From the NCBI GenBank assembly GCA_022113835.1, contig JAILWY010000006.1, positions 4,340,001 through 4,404,000 of the forward strand: a DNA stretch of 64,000 nucleotides. Direction: 5' to 3'. The position numbers and the translations under genes are program-made. The notes beneath the pieces were generated by a model that did no database searches, had not been told where the DNA came from, and saw only the letters and a program-made list of their open reading frames with translations. Shown in pieces: positions 47,205 through 56,690 of this stretch. Source of the stretch: Atopsyche davidsoni (Eukaryota; Arthropoda; Insecta; Trichoptera; Hydrobiosidae). Within the stretch, counting starts at the first letter, position 1, and the number at the start of each line of letters is the position of its first letter.

Positions 47205-49200
47205 GTGCCGGGCTAGGGAGCGCGGGGGCGGAGGTGCTCCCGGGGAGGAGAAGGGGGCTCACGCGCGACTCTGGATGCGGGGCACGTCCTCCCAGGCACG
47301 TGACCGCCCACCCTCCGTACCCCGCCAGCCTGGAGAGGGTGAAACGCTAGGCTGCTGTAATTGTAGGCCTCTGATGAGCGTAAAAATATTTAGGAAATAT
47401 TCTAGAAACAATCGTTTTTATACAACATTAAAATTCCATGATCGTTATGGTGAAGCTGAGTGACGTAAACCAACTATTATCAATGAATTCTATGGATTTT
47501 TCAATGAATTTATTTATATGTCTGTGACATGTTTTTTTTCACTGATGGGTAATTAAGAGAATTTTCCCTAAATAATATAATTTAAAAACTTTATCATTGA
47601 TTAATTCAGAAAATCTATATCAAATTTAATATTTTTATGTCAGTCGCTACATTTAGTTTGTGGCGATATTATGTATATTAGTAGAATTCGATCATGGATA
47701 CATCTAAATAACATGATGAACCTTTTATTGCTGAGATACTGTTATTTTGATGAGTACGTATGTAAATTTAACATTATTATCACCACCTATACGCATGAAT
47801 ACAATTAAAATTATATATTAACACGGGTTCGCTCGATCATTTAAGACACGTGTGTGTCAATCTTAAAATAAGCTAGTTTCATCAAAAACCCCACTGACCA
47901 CCTGATAAATCTTATTTTCCCTCAAAGTTAACAAGTTGTAGGAATACTCGAGTACGGTGCAGGCGCACGGCTCATCATCCGAAAGCGAATACACTTGTGA
48001 CGTATGTGTGATCACATTACCCGTCCTGGGCTGGGGGCGCCCACCACCCCGCAACTACCTCCGTCCCCTCCTACGTGACCTCCCTACCCCAGCCCTCTCC
48101 CCCCAGCCCAGCCGCCTGAGAGCCGAGAGCAGGAGCTGAAGACTTGCATGAAAGTTGAAAATATTTTTCTCCGTTGAATATCGCAGTCTAGTAGTTATAC
48201 ATACTGCTATTACACATAATTTATGAATAGCATTAGTTTGAAAGACCAATGCAATTGGACGATTTTAGTTTGTGAATGATCTAATGACTGAACATTTTAT
48301 AACATAATTAAAAGTGATACTTTTGTCATTGTTACGATATGAGCGCCTAGCTTTACGATTTGATCACAAAGTCTTAGCTTGTAGAATACTGCAAAATATA
48401 ATTCATTTAACTATACTATTTCCTGTAGTCTACAAATATACTGCAGCTTGTAATTTCTTGGGTTTATGTAATACACAATGAAAGCAACAAAAAACCATTA
48501 CACAATTTATATAATATATATATATAAAAAAGACAGACTGTTAATGATAATATCAAATTAATATAAAAATACAATAATATTTTATACTTTTTTTATTTCA
48601 TTTTCGTGATTTTATATCGTGAATAATAATTATATGTTCCTAAAAAAACACATTTTTTGCTGTGCTGACTTCCAGCTACATGTTACGTTGATAATTATAT
48701 ATTATTAAAATAACTATAAAATCCTGAAATCTCCCGATTCCTATACGGTCTTAATAAATAAATATTTAAGTATAAGATTCCCGATCTAACAATTTACGAG
48801 CGTGCGACTTTCACAGGTACCGAAATAATTTTAAACTAAGCCCATCCAGCCGTGTAAGTCGCACCTCTAATTCAGATTGATTCTCCAACGGCTCCGTTTA
48901 TTTCTATTGAGAGATCCGAACGGCTCCGGGAAGCGCCGAGCCCGAGCCGAGGGGAGGTGCGGTCGGGCGGCACACGTGCGGCCCACACGTGGCACTCTCT
49001 GACGACCGGCCCGCGAGCTGTCGGCTCGTGACGTCACGTCCCCGACGAAAAGAAGCTCCGATTCGATGTTGCTTTGATACATATTTGCTTGACTTGTCGG
49101 TTCGATGGTCGAGACCTCCGCTCAGCCGCAAGTATCAGCCTGCGCGGATCTTCCCCGCAGGGCCTGATGATTTATTTTGCAGCTTCTTTTTGTTTTTCGT
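47205..49200. other. Cluster of three GC-rich islands
   Basis: GC-rich blocks lie at 47205-47370, 47950-48135 and 48890-49170, separated by AT-rich DNA. None contains a recognisable domain or a consistent exon. The third includes GTGACGTCAC (about 49027-49036), a perfect CRE/ATF palindrome, and two CACACGTG-type E-box sequences, pointing to a regulatory role. Confidence 0.4.
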
Positions 49201-50977
49201 AATTTTTATTTTGAGGCTGTGAAGGTGATGTAAAAGAGACGCCACCGGGAGCTGGACGATTACCTGACAGCCCTGGTGGTAAAAAAAGGCACAAATCAAC
49301 TTCCAATTCTGACGATAAACATATTTTTTTTAAGTACAGACTCTAGTAATATAGATCGTTCCTGTGTGAGCTCTTGTTGCAAAAATGACATCATTTTGCC
49401 GTGCTCGCCACAGATTATATATGTAGACGCATTGTTAAATTAAATCGTTAAATAACTCCACCTGCATTTAGATATTGTCTAGATTATTTCATTAGTCACG
49501 ATTCATAAATTATTTTGCAATTTGTAGTTCACATTTTCAAACATAAAATGAATAGGCAATGAATTATATCTGATATCAATAATAATAGCATATAAATACG
49601 CAAAAAGAATGATTTTTTTTGTATACAGATTATGAGTAAAACAGGTTAGTTATAAATTGATTAATAAAAGTGAGTTTCATTATTTTCGCTTGAAATAAAT
49701 TGCTCAGTCGTCTGTTTTTTTTTACATACATAATATTGTATACATGAGCCATCGACCTGCTTCTATCAATATGACATCATCTGGAATGTTAATCGAATAT
49801 GGCAGTAAAAAATATACAAAATATCAAGTAACCACGCAAAAACTCAACCATTAACGCAGATAATCTTTAAAAGATCAAACTACTTGCTTAAAGGGTTTTT
49901 AACATACAAATATTTTCCCTACCAAAACTCTATAACGAAAGTATGGAAATTCATGTACGCTTATGCCTAAACCACATCTTGTAAGCCCCACAACTGACAC
50001 GCAGGATCAAGGGATAGTCATAAACCTTATTGTAAGCATAGCCCTAACAACTATTGTAAACTTAATATATTTAAATAAAAAATATTTTAAAACTTCTTTC
50101 CTTGGCATGAATTTTATGCAATATATAATACAAAAAAGTATGATTTTTTTTATATACATTAAATAGATATACGAAGTGTCTTCTTCACTTACATATATTA
50201 TATATGATGCGTGTTTTAGTTTAGTCTAAAAACAAGGAAATAATATGATTAAGACCGACGGCAATTTTTTTATGTATGGGCTGAGAAATATGCAGTATTT
50301 GCTGACATTTTCATAAGAAACTATGTTAACCTTGACATTAGAAACTAAATATCAGCATATTTTCAATCGTTACCAGACGATAGCCTTCCTTTATTATACT
50401 TTAATACTTTATTTATTTTATATGCGGGATATGTTTACAAACAAACTAATTTATAAGAATCACAGTTCGTTGATATGTTAACACACTTAAAAAAAAGTTT
50501 GAAGAAGCATAATTAATAACTGTGACCGTGGCGTGCACAAAATATCGATGGGAGATCATATCAAGCACCATGCACTAGCCCAGCCCCTGACATCTATATC
50601 TTGGACTCAACGGTTGTGATAGTCACAAGTCTTGAATTATTTACGTCACCTGTTTAAACAAGTTCGGGTCGGGGACCTCTCGATCAAGGGTCATGCCAAT
50701 ATTTTTCAAGCTTAAAAACGTAAAACTGGGATGTGACTAGAAGTAAATAGATATCGACCGGCTTAGTGTATGTAAAAAATCAGTTTGATGTAAGAAGTTT
50801 CAAATTATTGACGATAACGTGAAATCGGCAAGGGACATGAGCGAGAGCAGTCAGTGGCCTCGTTGCGTAGCAGGTGAGGTTGGTTTTTTTAGCTAGCTGT
50901 GAATCAGCAGTACCTGATGTGCGACCGAATGTTTTTCTTGTTTTGAGATCAGCAATGTTAAAGATCGTGATCGTTAA
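49201..50977. other. AT-rich intergenic sequence
   Basis: No gene recognised. A GC-richer patch lies at 50520-50700. Confidence 0.5.
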
Positions 50978-51292
50978 GCACATTGGAAATTTGTATCAAT
51001 TCGGCGTCCTACATACGTAGGGGGTCCCCCTACTAGCTTGGATGAGGAAAAAGCCGAACTTGTAGTTTTTATTCGGAACCTTGCCATACGTAAGCATAGC
51101 CTAAAACTCTATGAGTTAAAAAACATATTGCATAAAGTTTTGGGATTAACAATTACAGTAAAAGGGTGTTTATATATAGCATTGACACAATTGTCGCGTT
51201 CTACTACATCAAGATTCGTAGCGCCAGCTGCAAACACATTAATTAGTTCAGACATGAAACAACGAATTCGTTACAAATCATTCTTTCCGTGA
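50978..51292 (+). pseudogene. Possible relic of a pogo/Tigger-type transposase N-terminal region
   Basis: An open frame from 50978 to 51292 lacks an ATG near its start. It reads RRPTYVGGPPTSLDEEKAEL followed by VVFIRNLAIRKHSLKLYELK. This resembles, loosely, the helix-turn-helix part of pogo/Tigger/CENP-B-like transposases (a basic segment, then a helix with the pattern L.EE..ELV..I). After about codon 60 the resemblance ends. No terminal repeats were identified. It may be a chance frame. Confidence 0.25.
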
Positions 51293-51890
51293 AATCACTT
51301 TATTGAACAAATGAGATAATTTTGTTATTGTTATTTTTTTATGTTCAGTGTTTTTCAAACTTGAAATCTTGGTCTTACATAATGAAAAAAAATATTAACA
51401 ACACGGTCAAAACATATTTTTATCGCCATTTCGAGTCTATAAAATGATTTCTGTATTAAATTCATTCACAATCGTTTATAATATCATTTTTAATGATTTA
51501 AAAAAAAAAATCTTTTAATTTTAAATTTATATGTAATCAAAATAATACATCTTACAAACACGTTACGTTTTCTAATTAAAATATTATCGAAAGCGAAACG
51601 TTTTGCATTGAAAAACCGAATTCATAAACACGTTATTGCGTGAGTGTCGTTTTTAATCACCTACGTCCATTACAGACGTGTTAGTAAAAAAGAAAACACG
51701 TGAATAATGCAATCAGCTCGATCACGTGCATTGATTAGGCTATGTTTTTTTATATTCTTCTTTGAAGCAATCTTCGTCAGCCATCTAATATATTTATTGA
51801 TCCTTATAAAATTTATTCTCGTGTGATTTAATCAGCGATTGAAAACTACTGGGTCACATATTTTTTGCTGTTGTTTTGAAGTGCTACAGT

Positions 51891-51952
51891 TATAAAAGAC
51901 AGCTTTCTAGGACACTGTCCATTCTCTCGGTAGATCTTGTCACGTCGAGACG
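51891..51952 (+). promoter_or_regulatory. Core promoter of the MINPP-type gene (TATA, Inr, DPE)
   Basis: TATAAAAG lies at 51891-51898. CCATTCT (51919-51925) matches the initiator consensus with its A at 51921, exactly 30 bases after the first T of the TATA box. AGACG at 51948-51952 falls at +28 to +32 from that A, the position and consensus of the downstream promoter element. This predicts a transcript start at 51921 and a 51-nt leader before the ATG at 51972. Confidence 0.65.
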
Positions 51953-51971
51953 GCTCGCGGTTTTATCGGAC

Positions 51972-52146
51972 ATGTTGGCCATTTGCTTCCTCCTGGTTCT
52001 GTGGTCCTCACCAGCAGCACTCGCCAACAGATTGACTGCTTCCGTTGAAAGAAAATATTGTCTTGTTAGTGATAATAATCCGTACTTGCTGTTTGGAACC
52101 AAGACCTTCTACGATGTCGTCAGGGGAACTGCCGGATCAGAAACGG
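51972..52146 (+). CDS. MINPP-type gene, exon 1 (signal peptide)
   Basis: The first ATG after the predicted transcript start is at 51972. The frame is open upstream but without an ATG. The exon ends in phase 1 at ACGG|GCAAGT, which uses a GC donor. No GT donor fits the frame and phase of exon 2 as well. Confidence 0.8.
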
Positions 52147-55100
52147 GCAAGTTTTAAATAAACTAATCAACTTTTCATTAAAAAGTAAATTTTACTAAAC
52201 TTTACTTTACGGTTATTTTCATTAATAACAAATACATTATTGATTTTTGTGAAGACCGTATCACAGGAAGTACGATTTTGCCTATACAGGTTTGATTAAT
52301 TGATAATGACTAGGTACATTTTTTCAAATATTGAAAATTGAGTAAAGAAACTCTTAGAAAAACATCATCGTAATATTTCACACTTCCACACAAATCACGA
52401 TGATATTTTTCTAAAAGTTTCTTTAATCAATTTTCAATATTTGAAAAAATGTACTTAATCATTATCAAATAACAAATACAATTCACATTAAAAAGACTGT
52501 TATAATTATCTCTATTTTAGTAGAACACAGTAATATCTAAGCTGCTCATTATAACATTTATTGATGTTGTAAGTCTTAAATCAAAAGTTAAGTTTTATAC
52601 AAACAACGCTATTTTGTGTCAAGTATGTATTTATATACAAACCAGTTTTTATTTGAAATACCTATCGTTTTAATCGAGTTTTATTTAATCTCTAAAAGAT
52701 TTTAAATTACAATAAATTATGATTTGTTTTAACAACCACAGCCTTGTTTTCTGAGTACAAATTATTCACGTTGTATATTTAATAATCATTATATTTAAAT
52801 TGAACCACCGTTCTTACGCCAAGTAGCTAGATGTAGAGGATTGGAAGACCTCTCGGTACTTAATGATTGGTGACGAATTAGCAAACACACTTAGTGAATC
52901 TAATGTATAATATGTCTAATATAATTTATAATAATACACGAGCTCATTAACTAAAAAAATTACTTTCTTAATTTTGTTGTTTTTTACATAATTCAACTCA
53001 ATTAATAAATAAACCCAAATCTTTAATGTTTTGATATAGTTTTTTTTTAAAGTAAATTCAAACATTAAAATTTTTAACTCGTGGATTTTCAATAAAAACA
53101 AATAAAAATGTCTAATACTACTTATATATATATTTTACTCGACTAATTTGAATCTTTGAATAAAAAAAAAAAAACCGATGAAATGAATGAGCTATAGAAA
53201 GAGCAGGTCCCCCCTATTGAAAACCAAGTTGCAACGCAGCGACTGTCTTATATATAAACACTGACTTTTTGTTTTTTTTTGTAAAATTGTAAAATAACAA
53301 TTGAAAAATTCTGTGTACGCCGAATATGATTATTTTATTTCATAGTGTAAACGTATATGATTGTTAATAATTTTGCAGATTAACTCTTAAAATCAATTAA
53401 CCATATTGTATTTTGCAAATTTCAATCATTCTCCGGGAAAAACAAAAGCAATCGAGTTAAAAGAGATTAAATCAGAACCAACCCAATTAACAGCCACCAC
53501 AAAATCTTATCAGCTCTTTATCACCATTGATGATTTTAAATCAATTCTAGTGTGCTACCCGGTGCAGATTTGGTCCCTCAACCGCCACGGGACGAGATAT
53601 CCTTCACACAAAAACACCCTGGAAATGAAAGGAGCCATCGAGCTTAAGAAGAAAATCCTTAACAACTACGCCAAAAACTACAACACATCGACCACGGATG
53701 GCCTATGCTTCGAAGATCTCTCGCAAATCGATCGGTGGACTTGGAACAGCAGCATAGAGTCCATGAGTTACTTCCTCACGCCCACGGGCTGGCAGGAGCT
53801 GAAGAGCATAGCGAAGAGATACCAGCGGAGGTATCCGAGTCTTCTGGGAGAAAAGTACTCAGAAGACGACTTCTATTTTCATCACACCAACGAGCAGAGA
53901 ACCAAAGAAAGTTGCAAGGCACACATTGAAGGACTGTTTGGGACTTACGAAGGAATCAAAATCGAAGATCCTCTTAAAGACCACTTTTTTAGAGTAAGTT
54001 TAAAAACCATTTTTATTTTTGGATGATATTTAGCTTCACAAACGATAAATGAAAATATTAAATCTTTGCATCGTGGATTGAGTTATTCTCAGTCTGCATC
54101 TGTATCATTCTTACAAAATAAATGCTTTGTCGATTTTCATAGTGCTGTCACAAGTATTTGCTTGTAAAAAATCTAACATCTAAACAGAGCTAACCTAAGA
54201 GTGTAATGCAGTCGTGTTAAAGACAACTATGGTAATTTTTAATGTAATACATTATATGATGAATGTACATGATTCAACACATTATAGAAAGGGGAAAAAA
54301 ATCTTTGATTTTTTCATGAGACAGGTAATATCTTAAATCATACATACATAGACTTTTCACTTAATTTTAGGCTTTATTTGGCATCTTGATATGTATGTTT
54401 TTTGAGCTCGTAAAATAAAAATATTTTTCTAAAAATTATTTTCAATGATTGGAAAAAATACAACAAAATGAATGTATGTAACATTGATACACAGGGATAA
54501 CTTTTAGGATTATGCAATATAATACAAAATACAATAGCTTGCATATAAAACAAACACATTTGGTTGCTTCAACAACAATTGTGTGCTAAATTTGTCTCAA
54601 ATTATATTTTAGGATATAACGTGACGAATGTCCATCTGACCGTGGCACTGTTTAGAATGTACAGTATTGGCAGCCAAGATGCATATCATTTAAAAAAGTA
54701 ATATTAGCACAATTTAGTTCTTTGCACTAAGTTCAATGTCAAATGACAATTGCAGTGACAATAGTGGATAATTAAGATTTATGTTGTATCTTTATTTTAT
54801 TTCTTTTTGTTATTGCAGTCATACAAAACATGCGACGCGTGGAAAATTAATGTTTCCGAAAATAACAACTTCTGGAAAGCTGAACAAGTCATATTTAGGA
54901 ATCAAGCGGATTATTTAAAGGTTCGTCAACACAAAAGTAAAATAATTATGTGTAACTTATGAGAGCAAAGAAAATTTAAAAAAAATCATTGAACATCACT
55001 TCCATCTCGTTGCAGTGAAACGCAAAAATATTTAATTCTCACATATTCTTTAATTTTCATCAAGCTACACTATTTTGTGGAGAGTGATCTTGGCTCACTG

Positions 55101-56589
55101 TACCGTGTAATATGCAAAGCGCAACACGTTACAGGTTAACGTAACAGAGTAGAATATAATTCATAAAAAGCAGTATAAAAGACTCAATCGTGTAATTTCA
55201 ATAACAATTTAATTTCAGCTTTCGTATGACGTGTCAAAGCGTCTTGGCTTCGAGGTATCCTTGGAACACGAAGACATTGACCGGATGTATGATAACTGCC
55301 GCTTCGATAAGTCCTGGAAACCCGGAAAGGTGTCTCCGTGGTGCTCGGTCTTTACGAAGTCAGAATTGCACCTTCTGGAGTACCACGATGACCTTGGAAA
55401 GTATTACAGATCTGGATATGGCCACGAGTTCAACACGAGACTTGGGTGCATACCGCTGAAACACATGATGACGTTGTTTAATAACACGATTCATAAAAGC
55501 GAAGCGAAACCGAAGGTCATAGCGCTCTTCAGCCATGACACAATGATAAATATGGTGTTGACAAAGATGGGATTTGCCGAAGATCAACAACAATTGAAAG
55601 GTTCCCATTACGAAGATCTGCTCCTAAACAGAAAATTCCGACCCAGTGCGAACATGCCATTTTCTGCCAACATTGTAGCTATATTGCATAAGTACGTATA
55701 GTAAATTTACTAAAGCAAACATGGTTCAATTTATAATATACAATGTTATCCTGTGTCCATTTTGCTTCTACTGATTGGATTTTTTTTTTGTGTGGATATA
55801 CCATATTCTTAATTCTTTTAGCTAAAACTGTTGCAGTTTTCTTCTTCTCTTTACTCGTTGAAATTACTGTTGCGGTCATTTATATCTATTCTCTTCAGGC
55901 TTTAAATATTGCAGTTTTCTTCATTTCTTCTCTCATTGTCAAAATTGTTGTAGTCTTCTTTTTCTCTCCTCTCATTGATATAACTGTTGGGGTCTTCTAT
56001 TTCTCTGTATTGCTTGCTATAACTTTGGCATTACTTTTTTTTTCTCACAATGTTGCTTAAACTGTTGAGATCTTTTTGTTTCCACAGTTTGCTCGTTTTT
56101 CATTTTAGTGTTGGCTGTTTATTTGCTGTCCGCGATGTTTAAATAATTAATTTATTTATTGCGTAATATTTCATTTTATAAATAATAATAAAAACCAAGT
56201 TACCTCTGAAATTGCACATTTTTTTAAATTTAAATTTCACTAAGAGGTCTTTGGACGAGTTAGATAATACGAAAAAGCTGTCACTTTATTAGAAGTAAAA
56301 AATATGTGTCGTCATTTAAATCATAAAAAAATTTAAATATATATATTAGAAAAGTTATAGACATACTAGTTTTTAATGCTTTGTTTATAACCTACATACA
56401 TAAAATATGATTTTTGTTTATTTTAGGTGCTCGGATATAGAATATGAGGTCCAGTTTTTCATCAACGAGAGACCAATGGATCTGCCCGGATGCCCCCGTG
56501 GTCTTTGCACGTGGGGAGCCTTACTAGAGCTTTTGCCTGATATTGCATCTTGCAATCTCGATTTTTGTCATGTACCTAATACTGCCTAA
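51972..56589 (+). CDS. Multiple inositol polyphosphate phosphatase (MINPP-type, histidine phosphatase branch 2), five exons
   Basis: The joined exons are 51972-52146, 53551-53993, 54819-54920, 55219-55691 and 56427-56589 (1,356 nt, 451 residues). The family removes phosphates from inositol phosphates such as InsP6 in the secretory pathway or outside the cell. Residues 1-18 form a signal peptide (hydrophobic core, cleavage after ALA). YLLFGTKTFYDVV at 38-50 is typical of the family. RHGTRYP (70-76) carries the phosphate-accepting His71. Arg175 lies in HTNEQRTKES. HD (346-347) in LFSHDTMINM would hold the proton donor. The C-terminus LCTWGALLELLPDI is a family signature. Likely N-glycosylation sites are Asn103, 124, 217 and 328. 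No KDEL-like end is seen, so secretion is likely. Vertebrate MINPP usually has HAE where this protein has HD, which may mark an insect subgroup. Confidence 0.93.
52224..52480. mobile_element. Family C foldback element in intron 1 of the MINPP-type gene, 13-bp target duplication
   Basis: The perfect 13-bp direct repeat AATAACAAATACA lies at 52224-52236 and 52468-52480. Between them is a palindrome with 72-bp arms (52300-52371 and 52397-52468, 67 of 72 matching) and a 25-bp spacer, preceded by about 63 bp of unique sequence. Layout and duplication size resemble family B, but no hammerhead core was found. No coding capacity. Confidence 0.72.
53551..53993 (+). CDS. MINPP-type gene, exon 2 (catalytic RHG motif)
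   Basis: The acceptor AATTCTAG ends at 53550. The first codon is completed as G|TG (Val59), giving VCYPVQIW. It encodes residues 60-206, including RHGTRYP and Arg175. The exon ends in phase 0 before GTAAGT. Open frame left of 53551 is intronic: it has stops upstream and no homology. Confidence 0.88.
54819..54920 (+). CDS. MINPP-type gene, exon 3
   Basis: This short in-frame exon of 34 codons (207-240) begins SYKTCDAWK. It lies between TTTTTGTTATTGCAG and AAG|GTTCGT, phase 0 on both sides. It is too short for most ORF finders, but the two neighbouring exons require it. Confidence 0.88.
55219..55691 (+). CDS. MINPP-type gene, exon 4 (HD motif)
   Basis: It encodes residues 241-397 plus two bases of codon 398. 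The acceptor is AATTTCAG and the donor CATAA|GTACGT (phase 2). It includes the HD motif at 346-347 and ends AILHK. Confidence 0.92.
55824..56057 (+). repeat. 39-bp tandem repeat, six units, in intron 4 of the MINPP-type gene
   Basis: Six diverged 39-bp units, each beginning like ACTGTTGCAGTCTTC, lie in the intron. Because 39 is a multiple of three, one frame stays open (55743-56060) and reads as six 13-residue hydrophobic units such as KIVVVFFFSPLID. The frame differs from that of exon 4 and lacks a splice connection, so it is probably not translated. The pyrimidine richness suits an intron. Confidence 0.75.
56427..56589 (+). CDS. MINPP-type gene, exon 5 (C-terminus)
   Basis: It starts after TTTTAG, completes Lys398, and encodes residues 399-451 up to TAA at 56587-56589. 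Cys399, 415, 420, 436 and 441 may form disulphides in the secreted protein. Confidence 0.92.
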
Positions 56590-56684
56590 AAGAGCTGAAC
56601 GGAGAACCTTTCAATCATTGAAAGTATAAAAAGTTTAATGTAAAAATCTCGAACAAAGCTTTATTTACAAAACAATGTGAATTT

Positions 56685-56690
56685 AATAAA
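56685..56690 (+). terminator. Poly(A) signal AATAAA of the MINPP-type gene
   Basis: This is the first AATAAA after the stop codon, 96 nt downstream. It predicts a 3' untranslated region of roughly 115-130 nt. Confidence 0.7.

Noticed and set aside
51876..51971. In-frame N-terminal extension of phosphatase exon 1 from a TTG
   Set aside because: There is no ATG in the extension, and it overlaps the predicted TATA and initiator. The ATG at 51972 gives a proper signal peptide.
53406..53550. Longer version of phosphatase exon 2 starting left of 53551
   Set aside because: The extra codons have no family similarity, the frame is closed just upstream, and the TTCTAG acceptor at 53550 gives the correct phase with exon 1.
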